Shown: piece by piece, positions 21,733 through 34,248 of the stretch
Position numbering within the stretch: position 1 is the first letter of the stretch
Layout: every line of letters starts with the position of its first letter
From: Adiantum capillus-veneris
Taxonomy: Eukaryota; Streptophyta; Polypodiopsida; Polypodiales; Pteridaceae
Reading direction: 5' to 3'
Length of the DNA stretch: 64,000 nucleotides
NCBI GenBank assembly: GCA_014529385.2
Contig: CM043953.1
Location: 71,978,872 to 72,042,871, forward strand
Translations under genes and position numbers: made by a program
The notes under the pieces: model-generated
The model's database searches: none
Seen by the model: the letters and a program-made list of their open reading frames with translations, nothing else
What the model was told of the DNA's origin: nothing

Positions 21733-21926
21733 TGTCAGGACAAGGAAGGGTCTTGTAACCTAAGAACTAGGATGATCATGGACTACGGCCAAGGGTCGGG
21801 CTAGACAATGTGGACAGGGGATCAATCTAGGGCAAGGGATCCATCTAGGGCAAGGGGCTAGGAGCTCGCCTATATAAAGGGAGGTTGTGAGGAGGATCTT
21901 CAGTCTAGTTTCCCCTAGTTCTTACA
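21733..21926 (+). repeat. 5' LTR of element D
   Basis: TGTCAGGACAAGG to TTCTTACA, with TATATAAA at 21871-21878. It differs from the 3' LTR mainly by a 22 bp internal duplication (AATCTAGGGCAAGGGATCC-type) and about eleven substitutions. Confidence 0.92.
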
Positions 21927-21927
21927 T

Positions 21928-21939
21928 TGGTATCAGAGC
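21928..21939 (+). other. primer-binding site of element D
   Basis: TGGTATCAGAGC, complementary to the initiator tRNA-Met 3' end, one base after the LTR. Confidence 0.95.
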
Positions 21940-23004
21940 TTAGGTCTCTCTTCCACTCTCTCTCTAGGCGTGGACACTTTTGGCTCCTAAAAATAGGGGC
22001 TTTAGGTGAGAACCGTGGCCTTTGTAAGGCTTTTTCCAAAAATAGCCAGAGGACTGCCTAAATCGGGTAACTCTTCCCGTTTTGGAAACGAAGCTATGGC
22101 GCACGAATTTTTGTGTGCTTAGGCTTGAAGGAAGCGCCCTGGGGAGGAAGGGGTTTTGCCGAGATCTCGCGGCCGTATCCGGCCTGAGCAAGCCACACAC
22201 TCTTCCCTTGTGAGCTCGCGATGCTGCAGCACGCTGCCTGCGTTGTTTTGCTTCAAAAAACCCTTTATTTTCACATTCAAGGCAATTCGGCCATTGGTTT
22301 TGAGCCTTGGCCATTGTTAGTGGCCCTTCCCACAAGCAAGGCGGCAAGTCAAGGCAGCACAAGCAAGGCAGAGCAAACAACAAGAGCACTCGGCTTTCCA
22401 TCGAGTCTCATGACGTACGGCTACGCTCAGTTATTGTAGAGAATTCCAGAAACCTGCATGTTTTTACAGTTACGACACTTTCAGTTGGCGTTTATACAAC
22501 ATAATCGTCCGCTGATTAAGTAATCTTTCAATAATCAACCTTCTTCGCAACGGTGACGCTTCAACCATCTACCGTACACGATTTCAGTCGTCTAGTGAGC
22601 CACGAGCAATTGTGCGAAGTCTGTTTTTGACGCCGTTTTTGCAAATTCTTCTTGTTTCGACGGTCAGGTGCTACGACACACAAGTGGAGTTAGCTATACT
22701 TGGCAAGTACTACCAACATCAGATATTTGTTTTCGGAGTTCGCTTTCTACGTTGATTGTACAAGTTGTTTCTTCTACGACGGACAGCTTGTCGGAGTCCA
22801 CGCCGGTGGTAACGACAGATTAACTGAACAACCACGGATCCAAGAACGTCTTGGGATTCGGGTTCAATTCTTTCCCACTTCAATCACGACTTGATTTGAC
22901 GGAAATTTTATATCTTCTACTTAGCACAGTGCATACTACGGCTGCGAGCCTTTCTGCAATCCGAGGTATTGTTTTCTCTTTTGATCGCACAACACGTTTT
23001 TGCC
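21940..23004. other. long leader of element D
   Basis: About 1.06 kb between the PBS and the Gag-like start. No conserved frame is seen. Short open frames here have no recognisable domain. Confidence 0.6.
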
Positions 23005-23589
23005 ATGAATGCGGAAGTTGATGATCAACACATATGTGATTTTGAATACCTGGAATTGACTCCACCTGTGGATATCATGGGGCCGGATACTCTCACGGAG
23101 GGTACCATCGTGGCCACAGGGATGGATGGTGCAAACCCAGGTGATCTATCTCTGTCTCCTCATTTATCAACCCCTCCTCCTCAGAGCATGTTTGATATTC
23201 TAGAGGATGAAAGTCAATTGCCGGATGCCACGGAGTTTGTCACTTGACAGAACTGGCAAACTTTTGATGCCCGATTTCGCAAGATCGCTGTAAGGGTTCA
23301 AATATTGGTTATGCAAGTAGAAAACCTTACACAACTAATTTACAGAATGCTACTTGAATCAGCTCCCCACTTGCCAGCAACCCAAGGGGTTGTCAATCTA
23401 CCCATTATGACCAAAGAGGTCCAACATGTCCAAAATAATTCGGTTGTCAGGACAAATCTGGGCACGACCAACGTGGTTAGGAAGCGAGTATCACCATCCG
23501 ACTTTCAACATCCAAAAAGTCAAAAATTATGCTTTATTTGCTTAGGAACGCATCAAAAAAAGCAGTGTCCACATGTCCAACAAACGTAA
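23005..23589 (+). pseudogene. Gag-like frame of element D
   Basis: ATG at 23005 opens a frame of about 195 codons with one TGA at 23245-23247. The first part is acidic and proline-rich (LSPHLSTPPPQSM). The middle could be helical (MQVENLTQLIYRMLL). The end has a zinc-knuckle-like CFICLGTHQKKQC, spaced CX2CX3HX4C, one residue short of the CX2CX4HX4C standard. This is the only coding trace found in element D. The Gag call rests on that knuckle and on position. Confidence 0.5.
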
Positions 23590-25444
23590 ACATGATGCAT
23601 TAGTTAGTGATTCGACATAAACTCCAGTTTTGGTGCAAGGCACAATAGTTATATGTCTTTATAAGTGCATGTGACCTTTTCAGAGTATTGCCCATTTTTT
23701 TTTCCAATTGGGTAGGATTATGCCCTAATTTCTTTTCTGAAATAATCATTTTGGTACAACCAATTTCACGTGCAAAACGGTTTCTAAATCGTGTTACCAT
23801 TGACTTGGGGCCAAGAGCAGTGGCAACCAGGTTTAGGGCATCTACATTGATCAGAACCTCATTTCACCGACTCACTACCAGTCCCGTCGGTACAAGAAAT
23901 TTATTTCATCAAATTACTACCACTCCAATCGATGCAAGGCATTTCTGGTATTAACTTTTTACGGTAGCCACATGCTTCCACTTTTGTATGCAAGGCATGC
24001 TAGTTGGGAGGAAGGACCTCCACCACTTCATGGATTACACTTCCGCTATCACATTCGCACATCTATCAAGGACAGAATCAGTGACGCATTGTTTCAAATG
24101 ATTGTTGGTTGTTATTAACCACACTAAAAGGAAACCTAAATATGGGACTTATTTCATGGGCAAAGTGCCAATGCTAAGTCATCCTCATACAATCACGACC
24201 CCTGCAAGGTAGGTGGATTGGAATGAGTTTTCTGTTACCTCTCTCATCAACAGAGTCATACCAGACAACTGGGGAATGCTTATACGATAAGCTGCAAGTC
24301 AGGCATACGATGCGTAAGAGCACATAACTTAGGCACACACTCTAAAATCTTAAGGAATGTTCCTTGCTCTTCTTTTCGTTCTTCATCTCTTTCTCTAAAA
24401 GAACAAAATGAAATTTTTCTACGAAGTTTTTCTTACATGTTTCACTAGTGAGTTCTACTGAGCCAAGATGCTCTAAAACTCTCAGCTAGAAATTGGGCAA
24501 GGTGCTATCCACATTAGTCTTCACTGGTTCGACAATTGAACACTAATTGACATGAGGGCTATGAACCACGCACGTTGGCTAAGAGCCATTGCTAAATCTA
24601 GGGTAAGATCCACTTGTTGGTATTCCTTGGATGATTGTTCTCAAGATCGAACATCCCTACGAAGTGGAGTACACATTGACGTTAATTGACAAGCAAGCGT
24701 CTTGTCATTACGGATATTTAGGGTGTCATTTTTTTACTACATGTTTTTAGTGCGACACTCAAGTGAGTTTTTGGTAATCTTAAACTCACACTGACTAATC
24801 TCTACCACGGAGTATAGACGCAGCAAACAGTAGTGACAGCAGGGTTTCCCATAAGAGATCGGTAGTTCACTTGTGTAGGTCTCCTGCTCTCTCTATAGCA
24901 CTACAGAGTGTCTATGGACATATTGTTTTGGGGTAAGACCCGACGGGTGATTGCTACATCACCCTATAGGCATTAAGGATCACAGTTTGATCTGCATAGA
25001 GGATCACAGTTGATCTCTCCCAGTTATACTTTCAAGGAAAGAATTCCGCAATCTACCACGCGGTAGTAGATGAACACACTTTTCAAGTTGATTCCACTCA
25101 ATCTGTACACGGTTAACTATGTTGGTTACCATTATCTGCTAGTTGAGCATTTTCTACAAAGAGTCTTATCAAGGGGTTTGACTACGTAGATTCTAATCCA
25201 AGGGCTTGGTTTACAAGGGCAACACCCCAGGTTCCCAGTGCAATGCTGTTTGTTTTTTCAGGTAGGGGACGTGCTCCTCTCCATTTGAATACAGATAAGT
25301 GTACATTACGTTCAAATTTCCAGGTACGCATCTACTGATTTGGTGTCATTCCATTTTTAGTACCCTTTACTTGGTCTAAGTACGCTTGAATGTTACAAAG
25401 ACATGCCAAGGGCATGTCGGCACAAAGTATTTTGGGCCAAGCGT
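23590..25444. other. interior of element D, no gene seen
   Basis: Unrecognised sequence between the Gag-like frame and the Gypsy-E insertion. I looked for RT, protease and integrase motifs in both orientations and saw none. Confidence 0.55.
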
Positions 25445-25619
25445 TGTGAGCGGGATGAAAACACACACAACGCCTCTATAACGACCCAACACACACTCTT
25501 GGAAGGATATACACACACACTATGGGGCACCACTCAGCTTAGACAACACACCTGGCCGAGACAGGGAACACACCTCTGGAGTGAGAGGAGAGAGACTATC
25601 CACTTGCCCACTCCACATC

Positions 25620-25676
<57 letters not shown>

Positions 25677-26618
25677 AAAAAACTCAGCTCAAAAGAGGAT
25701 AATTTCTGATGTTTAGATACAATTGAGCTTGGGCCAACACCAATGGGGCAAATAGCTCACACAATATGGGTAAAATAAGCCAGATACAATCACAAACTAG
25801 AGCGGAAACTTCGCTCATAGGAGAAACTGACACAGAAAAACAGCAGGAAAAGAGTGAGGAATTTGGCAAAATGGACAGCTCCATCGCGTTCGGAACGGCC
25901 CAAAACCCCAATTTACAATGTCAAAGTGCTCAAATCCGACCTTGGATGAGCAGTTTACGGCCAAAACAAGCTCCAAAATGAGCAAAAACACACCTGCGGC
26001 TGTTCCTCCTCTCTTCTCCACGTTTTTTCTGGTCTTCTCTCTTTTTTTTCAGTTCCCACACTTAGCTTTATTAGTTGGACACCCTTGGCCTTTTAGATGA
26101 CCTCAAACGGACCCCGAACAGGCCAAAAACTGACCTCGCAGTGCATAGTTGTCACTTTTTTGCATCATCCGCACACCTGGCACTCATTTCTTTTCAATAA
26201 TGCATCTCGCAACCACGTGAAGTGGCCCCAAAAAGTGGTCCTAATGATGACCTTTCTGCATAACTCTCACAAGAAAACACCCACGTTGTGTCCGTCCTCA
26301 TCCGCGTGCAAATATTGACCCCGTTCGCCCTCCTGACGCCACTAGATGCCATCTGACGCGCCTGCTTACCTCATGTCGTCGGCCCGTGGATAGCTTCCTC
26401 TAGAAGTTTTACACACTACCAACTCCTCATTATTATAGAAAAAACACAATGGTACTAGTAATAGTGAAAATCGATGCACTATGTACACACTGTCCTACCT
26501 ATACACATGTGGGCCCCACGTAACCACCTGGCTCTGGAAAATGGGAAATACTTTATTTGATGCACTATGCATGTGTATGAACATATGCGCAATCCCTTGC
26601 TCAAAAAAACTCCTGACA
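25445..26618 (-). repeat. 3' LTR of Gypsy-E
   Basis: In plus coordinates TGTGAGCGGG to CTCCTGACA. It contains (AC)27 at 25621-25674. On the element strand the LTR starts TGTCAGGAG after a weak purine-rich tract (26640-26619, GGCTAGGGGATGGGC). Confidence 0.95.
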
Positions 26619-26646
26619 TAATTTGCCCATCCCCTAGCCTGCTAGA

Positions 26647-29600
26647 TCATTCATGATCAGCAGCAGCAAAGAGAGATATGAGACTCGCCGCATCACAGGT
26701 CTCCTCATCCCTCACCAACACTCCTTGATCCACATACAGCTCATCCTGCTCGACCATCATCAACCTGGCATGATACAATTTAAGACGCAATCCATTTACC
26801 CTTGACTTATGTAGAAACCCATCCAGGTTAGCCAACTGATATGTACCATTCGGGAAACACTCCACTACCTTGAAAGGGCCTTCCCACTTAATTTGAAACT
26901 TCTTTTGGAAGGTGTTATCCAGCTTACTGTTGTAGCGCAAAACCAAGTCATGTTTCTTGATACCCTTACTTTTGACCTTTTCATTTATCTTTGCCAAAGC
27001 CTTATCCTGCATCTGCCCATAATGCTCCAATGCGCTCATCCTATCCAACTGGACCTCTTGTAACTGCAAGAGTCTCTCTTTGAATGCATCACTAGGCGGC
27101 CCAAGCAACTTCTCTAACATCTTGACCGCAGGCAACTCTACCTCCACAGGCAATAGTGCTTCCTTTCCATACACCAAATGAAATGGAGTAAACCTTGTAC
27201 CTGTATTCACCGAAGTACGGTAAGCCCATAATGCACTAGGCAATTCCAAATCCCAATTCTTTCCTTGGTGCTCTGTCACTTTAGAAAGAATTTGTACCAA
27301 CTCACCATTGAATCTTTCATTTAAGCCATTACACTGCGGGTAATAAGGAGTGGTATGCTGGTGCCAGTCTTCATCTTTGTGCATAAGAAGTCTAGCAGTT
27401 TAGCTCTAAATCCTGGCCCCTTATTTGAAAGTAGCTCTAATGGCACCCCAAACTTGCAACATATTTCATCATACACAAATTTTGCCACATCCTTTGCAGT
27501 GATCTGTTTTACTGCTATAGCCTCTGCCCATCTAGAAAGATAGTCCACTGCTGTCAAGATATAGCTTTTGCCCCTGCTTGTGATAGGTAACGGGCCTATT
27601 GCATCAATCCCCCACTTTTCAAACACATCAAACGCCATAATGGTTTTTCGTAGCTCTGGCTTCAACACTCTCTTCCCAAATGCTTGACACCTATTGCAAG
27701 ACCTACACCAATGGTGAACATCCTTGTGAAAACTAGGCCATACATACCCCTCTTGCAAAATCTTATGCAAGGTGATCTTTAGAGCAAAATGGCCACCACA
27801 TGCGCCTTCATGATTCTCTTCCAACACTCTGTAAAGCTCCTCCCGCCAAGGTACACGTCTCAACACGAGATCAGCCCCTTTCATGTATAAGACATCACCA
27901 ATCAATTTGTACCTGTATGCTCTACGCACAAAGCCATACTTCTTAGACTTCTGAATCTCCTTTGGAATGATTCCTGTTAGCAAAAACTCCTCTTCTTGAG
28001 CCAAACTTTCCCGGCCATGATAAAGAGGTAAAGTGGTCCTCAACACAAATAGCTCCCCAATCATGCCTTGAGCTACTTCATGTGCCTCTCCATTTAGAGC
28101 ACGTTCAATGTGTCTGATGATCCATGCTTCGAACTTTTTTAACAGGCCTTTAATTCTGAAGCACATTTCCTTCAATGAGGTGTTCTTGCTCTTCCACACA
28201 CCCAGCACTTGCTTCACCACTAACAAGGCATCACCTTTTATGATGAACCTTCGAACCCCATGCTTCAAACAAATGTGTAATCCGGCTTCCAGAGTAGCAT
28301 ATTCAGCGTCATTGTTACTATGAGCATCCAATTTGAACCCTCTCTTGCATACTAGCTTCCCCTCTAGATCATAAAGTGCTATACCCTCTGAAGCTGCATC
28401 ATGGCTCTTTCTGTATGAACCATCAAAGAACAACACATGTGCATTGCTGATCTGTGGCACTTCTTCAACTACCTTTCTCACCACCTCTTCCTTAACAATA
28501 AGGGGATTCTCCTTGTAGGTCAACAAATCAGCTAGGGTAGCCCTTGTACTATCTTCCACTAGAAAAGAGAACTCAAACTCTTGCAGCTCAATTACCCATT
28601 TCTTCACCACATTTGACATGTTAGTACCATTAATTAACTGTGGCAAAAAGGCATAACTCGTCAAGAAAACAAAAGGCCGTGGTAGCAAGTAATGACGAAA
28701 TCGTCGACAAGCAAATATTACACTGGCCATCACTAGCTCTTCTTCCGAGAACTTTCTCTCCGCTACCAACTTCACTCGGCTTGCACAATACACTGGCCTC
28801 ATATAATGGCTGCCCTTCCCCTTTTGCAATAGCATGGCTCCAATGGCATCATCCCCTACTGATGGATTTACATAAAACACTTTCTCCCAATCAGGAGCCT
28901 GCATGGCTGACAACCCCCCTAACACCTCTTTCACCTCTTGAAACACTTCTTCACACTTGTCATCCCATTGCAATGGATCATGCTTTGCCACTTGTTGTAA
29001 TGGATAAAGAATCTGAGAAGACAATGGAATAAACCTTTCCATGTACTTCACTTTGTGTATAAAGGTTGCCAATTGCTTCATACTCGTAGGTGATGGAAGA
29101 AGAATAATAGACTTAACCTTGTCTGGATCAGCCTCAATGCCATTTTCTGACACCATGTGGCCCAATAACTTCACTCTTGGCTGTGCTAGATGACATTTCT
29201 TTGGATTTAGTTGTCCTCCACATTCATCATATCGAGCCAATACCATCTACAGCTTCTCATGGTGTTCAGCCCTACTGCTATAAACATAGAAGTCATCCAT
29301 AAAAGCTTTAACACAACTACCAATGAATGGTTCCAACACCCAATTCGCTCTCTCTTGATAGAAGGAAGGTCCATTTGACAACCCAAATGGCAATACTGTG
29401 TAGCAATAGCAGCCCCATGGCGTAATAAAAGTGGTCTTTGTGCGGTCTTTAAGAGCAATCTTCAATTGAAAATAGCCTGAAAAACCATCACACACATTGT
29501 ACCTCTCATAACCTGCCACTGAATCCAAGATCTGATCGATGAATGGAAGAGGATATGGTTTCTTCTTAGTGGCTGCGTTTAAGGGCTTAAAATCTATACA

Positions 29601-29972
29601 AATCCTCCACTTCCCATCCTTCTTTGGACTGACTACTATTGGACTCACCCATTCTGTGGTCTCCACAGGGACTATGAACCCTGCCTTCAACAACTTGTCC
29701 ACCTCTTCTCGCAAGGCTTCCATTTGCTCCTGACCCATCCTTCTTAGCCTTTGCCACACTGGCTTAGATCCTTCTTTCAGCTCTATATGCATCTCTTCGC
29801 CCTTGAACCCTCTGATCTCTTCATATGAAGTAATGAACAAATGAGGAAAACTAGCCAGCATGTGCAAATATATATCCTTCTCCATAGCTGAGAGGTCTCC
29901 ACTGATCATTTGTGTCAACAATTCCTGCTTCTTTGACAACTCAACCTTGGTTTGCATCAGCCCTTCAATCAC
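26647..29972 (-). pseudogene. Gypsy-E pol: RT, RNase H, archaeal-type RNase H, integrase
   Basis: One frame runs from 29972 to 27321, with TAG at 29249-29247. A frameshift near 27380 then leads into the frame that ends at 26647. RT: WVSPIVVSPKKDGKWRICID, LPFGLSNGP and active site FMDD at about 29303. The first RNase H has FYVNPSVGDDAIG, where the usual VDAS aspartate is N. A second, archaeal-type RNase H follows with VLFFDGSYRKS, NNDAEYATLEAGL and IKGDALLVV. Integrase: zinc site H..H..CRSCNRC, core D in WGIDAIG, LLSNKGPGF with N for the expected catalytic D, and E in NGLNERFN. The dual RNase H is characteristic of the Tat lineage, in which the first RNase H is known to be degenerate. Confidence 0.93.
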
Positions 29973-31115
29973 TTCATAAGGCCCTTCACTTTCATCTTCA
30001 ACCTCATTCGCAAATGCAACTAAACCAAACTCCTAGATTTCTTTGTCCATCAAAAGAAATGCAACATCAACATCCTCATCATTGATGGTAGTGCTATCAC
30101 TGTCCTCATCTGTCACCGTGGAAGAGTCTTCATCACTAGACTCATCCTCATCTTCATAAAGCTCCTCTAATCGTTTCCTTGTGTCCATATTATAAAGCTT
30201 CTTGGTACCTGTCTTTCCATAGAGGCTAATCGTACCATGTCACCAATCTTGAACAGCTCCCACTGCACGTAACCATGGTCTACCCAGTATAATAGGATAT
30301 GCTCCCAACCCTGCTGGCATCACATGAAAATCAACCACTGCCTTTGCATCATATGCCTCCACTTCTAAGCTCTTTACAACACCCAAGCATTTTACTTTTT
30401 GATGGTTTGCCAATCTGACCCGAAAGCTTGACACCCCAGTCACTGTAAGACCCATCTTCTCAATGCATGCGTGGGTAATGACACATATTTGGGCTCCACC
30501 ATCCACATAACCTTGTCCCAAATTTTTCCTTTTATGCCACACATCTACTATTGGGTAAATGTCTGGTAGCTCATCCATTGCCAATACCTTCACTGAACCT
30601 CTCTCTGGCTCTTTCTCCATTGGGTTAACCATCTTCTTCCACTGTCGCTTTAGTTTAGGAACCATTTCTATGACCTGCCCAAAAGTAACATCTGCCTTCC
30701 TGCTTGTCATATCCTCCTTTAAGTCATAGCTTACTTGCCCATCCCCTAGTGGAAAATCTGAAACATGAAACTTGCGACGAGCCCTTCTTTTCCTCTTGGC
30801 CTTGACATCCTCGCCTTCATGGCTCTTTCCTTTCTTCTTACTAGGACCTGGGGCACTTCTTCCTTCCTTATCCTCTGTGGTCCTCTTCCCAATAGGCATC
30901 ACTAATGTATCCTCTAGCTTTGATGCCTTCTCCAAGGTGACTACACTTAGCACTTTTGTCTTTCCCTTTTCCTCCTGGGTCAGTCCACTGGTTCCTTCGT
31001 CTCCCTTAATTTCGATGCCATAATCATTTGACCTAGTTAGCACCTGTCTTGGCAATGGATACATGTCTCCCCCCATCCTTGGTGGCTTATCACATTGCGG
31101 GCTGATGTGACCCAA
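29973..31115 (-). pseudogene. Gypsy-E Gag C-terminus, basic linker, protease and acidic linker
   Basis: Continues the same frame as gag and RT. After the knuckle comes a long basic linker (KAKRKRRARRKF, near 30800). A retropepsin follows with GYVDGGAQICVI at about 30510-30475 (DGG in place of DSG/DTG) and IILGRPWL near 30280. TGA at 30242-30240 interrupts directly after VGAVQDW. An acidic segment (ELYEDEDESSDED) follows, with TAG at 30035-30033 before RT. All breaks are single in-frame stops. Confidence 0.88.
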
Positions 31116-31997
31116 CTCTCCACAATTATAACATGTGGGTGTCTGCCTCCAAAACCTACCATTGCTTTGTCCAACACCATTCCTAGGCCTTTCTTCACCT
31201 CCTGGCTGATTTGCAAACCTCCCTCGACCTCAATTATTTCCCACTTGACCTAGCATGTTTAGGCTGAGATTCTTCATCAAATCTACCATTTGCCTCATGT
31301 CTTGCCTTAGCCCATCATCTTGCACTGCTGTAGTGACCACTGCCTGCATAACCTGAGTAGTAACAGGAACCACTGGTTCGTGATGAACCCCTGAAATGCG
31401 ACCTTGTAAAGACTCTATAGGCTGAAATTCAGACCTCATGGGCAAAGACTCCACCCCTAACTGGCTCATTTTTTTCAGCTTCCACTCTTTGTTCCTTGAT
31501 ACCTCTAGTGCATCTTCATATGTCCTAGGCTTCTTTAGCTCCACTCTCCAACGTATATTCTCCAAAAGACCAGCCAAGAACCTGTCCTTCTTCATCATGT
31601 TAGGCGGGGGTACCTGTGGTGCTAAGGCCTTGCACATCCGCTCCCATGCCAATGAGAACTTACGTATGTACGCATCTACTGGCTCACCTTCCTTTTGCAC
31701 CAAACCTTGTACTTCTTGCCACACTTTGTCAGGATCTTCTATCTTCACAAACTCCACTTCCAACCCATGCCTTAGATTGTCCCAACTCAATCTTACAGGT
31801 GGATCCGCTGCACGCAACTCCTCTTCAAATGTTTTGGACCAGACTCGTGCATCACTCTTCAAACAAATTTGGAGAAGACGTAACATCTGCGCAGGGTCAT
31901 GAATCTGGTTGCTAATGCAGGCAACCTCCATCTTTTCCAAAAAATCTTCCACATCTTCATCACTTCTTCCATGAAACTCCGGATAAGAGAAAGCCAT
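31116..31997 (-). pseudogene. Gypsy-E Gag
   Basis: ATG at 31997 (MAFSYPEFHGRSDED) is preferred. The open frame extends to 32054 only through a TTG. A retrotransposon-Gag core spans about 31990-31500 (DFLEKMEVACI, LRLLQICLKSDARVW, VDAYIRKFSLAWERM). TGA at 31232-31230 interrupts a GRGRF segment. The CCHC knuckle CYNCGELGHISPQC follows at about 31134-31093 in the same frame. Gag, protease and pol therefore formed one uninterrupted frame in the ancestor. Confidence 0.9.
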
Positions 31998-32054
31998 GGC
32001 TACCCAAGTTACAATGCTTTGAGAACCCCTTTGAACACACGTGCAAGAACCCAA

Positions 32055-33042
32055 AACTTTTGACTACCCAATCCCCAGAAACTTCAATGCAGCTCAACTT
32101 TAGATAAGGACAAACACATGTACATCAAATGAGTTTTCATAGTTGATCATCGGAATTACAACAGGCAAAGGACATTCCAAGATCTCTTGTAATCTTCTTG
32201 GCCCGAACATAAAGACTATGCGCTGCTGGAAAAAAATCTTCCTGGACACATGAAAATTTATCTGGATTCTTTGAGTTAAATGAAATGGAGTGAATTGAGG
32301 GCCATTTTGATCATCCATTAAAGCCAACCATGAAGCTCCCTAGAAGGCACACCTGACTTAACCTCTGATTTTGCCAAAATTTCACCAGCATAACAACATA
32401 AATGGCTCAAAAGACTAAAAAACCAGCCATCATAACTTGGAAAAATTTTGGCAGAGTTTCTACAGAAATAGAGCAGTAGGAACCCAAAATATAGACTGTA
32501 TATGTATGCATAAACTGTCCACAATAGAACCCGAGCATCAAGTAGGACTCACTAGTACATAGCCTATGGCGAGGTCACAGAAAGGGTACTCCAGCTACCT
32601 GTATCACCGAAAGGATCTCTACATTTGAGAATCCCCCAGCTCAATAAAAACCTCACGGTATCGACGCTCACACGAAGGCTAATGCAAATCGCGTATAGTC
32701 AAGTCTCAGAAATGACTATCTTCCAGACCAAGTCTCAGAAATGGCTGGGACTGCCAAATACAACCAAGTATGGCTCCACCAAGGCGTACAATTGGCAGTT
32801 TCCACAAGTAACGTACAATACCAACAAACAATGCGCTCAAGCAAGCACCCAATGATGCATACCCACGGCAACTGCAAGTGACTTCACTGCTAGTATACCA
32901 CTGTACTCCAGCTACCTGTACCTGTGTGAATCACTTGTACCTGTCCCTGTCCCTATCCCTGTAACCTGTAACCTGTAGTCTGCAACCTGTAATCCTGAAT
33001 CCCGACGCTTGAAGCTCGAAGCAGAAGGTACTCAAAGAAGAT
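32055..33042 (-). other. Gypsy-E leader with CTGTAACC-type short repeats
   Basis: Non-coding leader of about 1 kb between PBS and gag. 32931-32995 is a run of CCTGTCC/CCTGTAAC variants. 32591-32656 is the segment shared, in sense orientation, with the Copia-2 leader (35892-35956). Confidence 0.75.
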
Positions 33043-33059
33043 CCTTCGTGGGGGCGCCA
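33043..33059 (-). other. primer-binding site of Gypsy-E
   Basis: TGGCGCCCCCACGAAGG on the minus strand, six bases from the LTR. Same type as in Gypsy-A. The tRNA is not assigned. Confidence 0.85.
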
Positions 33060-33065
33060 AAAGAA

Positions 33066-33268
33066 TGTGAGCGGGATGAAAACACACACAACGCCTCTAT
33101 AACGACCCAACACACACAACGCCTCTATAACGACCCAACACACACTCTTGGAAGGATATACACACACACTATGGGGCACCACTTAGCTTAGACAACACAC
33201 CTGGCCGAGATAGGGAACACACCTCTGGAGTGAGAGGAGAGAGACTATCCACTTGCCCACTCCACAAA

Positions 33269-33301
<33 letters not shown>

Positions 33302-34244
33302 CAAAAAACTCAGCTCAAAAGAGGATAATTTCTGATGTTTAGATACAATTGAGCTTGGGCCAACACCAATGGGGCAAATAGCTCACACAATATGGGTAAA
33401 ATAAGCCAGATACAATCACAAACTAGAGCGGAAACTTCGCTCATAGGAGAAACTGACACAGAAAAACAGCAGGAAAAGAGTGAGGAATTTGGCAAAATGG
33501 ACAGCTCCATCGCGTTCGGAACGGCCCAAAACCCCAATTTACAATGTCAAAGTGCTCAAATCCGACCTTGGATGAGCAGTTTACGGCCAAAACAAGCTTC
33601 AAAATGAGCAAAAACACACCTGCGGCTGTTCCTCCTCTCTTCTCCACGTTTTTTCTGGTCTTCTCTCTTTTTTTTCAGTTCCCACACTTAGCTTTATTAG
33701 TTGGACACCCTTGGCCTTTTAGATGACCTCAAACGGACCCCGAACAGGCCAAAAACTGACCTCGCAGTGCGTAGTTGTCACTTTTTTGCATCATCCGCAC
33801 ACCTGGCACTCATTTCTTTTCAATAATGCATCTCGCAACCACGTGAAGTGGCCCCAAAAAGTGGTCCTAATGATGACCTTTCTGCATAACTCTCACAAGA
33901 AAACACCCACGTTGTGTCCGTCCTCATCCGCGTGCAAATATTGACCCCGTTCGCCCTCCTGACGCCACTAGATGCCATCTGACGCGCCTGCTTACCTCAT
34001 GTCGTCGGCCCGTGGATAGCTTCCTCGAGAAGTTTTACGCACTACCAACTCCTCATTATTATAGAAAAAACACACTGGTACTAGTAATAGTGAAAATCGA
34101 TGCACTATGTACACACTGTCCTACCTGTACACATGTGGGCCCCACATAACCACTTGGCTCTGGAAAATGGGCAATACTTTATTTGATGCACCATGCATGT
34201 GTATGAACATATGCGCAATCCCTTGCTCAAAAAAACTCCTGACA
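33066..34244 (-). repeat. 5' LTR of Gypsy-E
   Basis: Matches 25445-26618 almost throughout. It differs by an extra 28 bp copy of ACAACGCCTCTATAACGACC-containing sequence near 33090-33145 and a shorter (CA)n at 33271-33299. Confidence 0.95.
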
Positions 34245-34248
34245 GCGT

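Larger units (their letters stand above)
25445..34244 (-). mobile_element. Gypsy-E: nearly complete Tat-like Ty3/Gypsy element
   Basis: Two LTRs of 1174 and 1179 bp, PBS, gag, protease, RT, two RNase H domains and integrase in order. Flanks share GCGT (25441-25444 and 34245-34248), or AGCGT if the last A is shared. The LTRs differ by about 15 substitutions plus microsatellite and 28 bp repeat length changes, so insertion is the youngest of the three in element D. The coding frame has four in-frame stops and one frameshift, so this copy is not autonomous now. Confidence 0.95.

Noticed and set aside
31230-31232. TGA between Gag and pol of Gypsy-E as a programmed read-through stop
   Set aside because: It lies before the zinc knuckle and three more in-frame stops follow, so mutation of CGA is simpler.
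32931-32995. CCTGTAACC run as telomere-like repeat
   Set aside because: The unit is irregular and does not match the plant telomere repeat (CCCTAAA); it lies in a retroelement leader.
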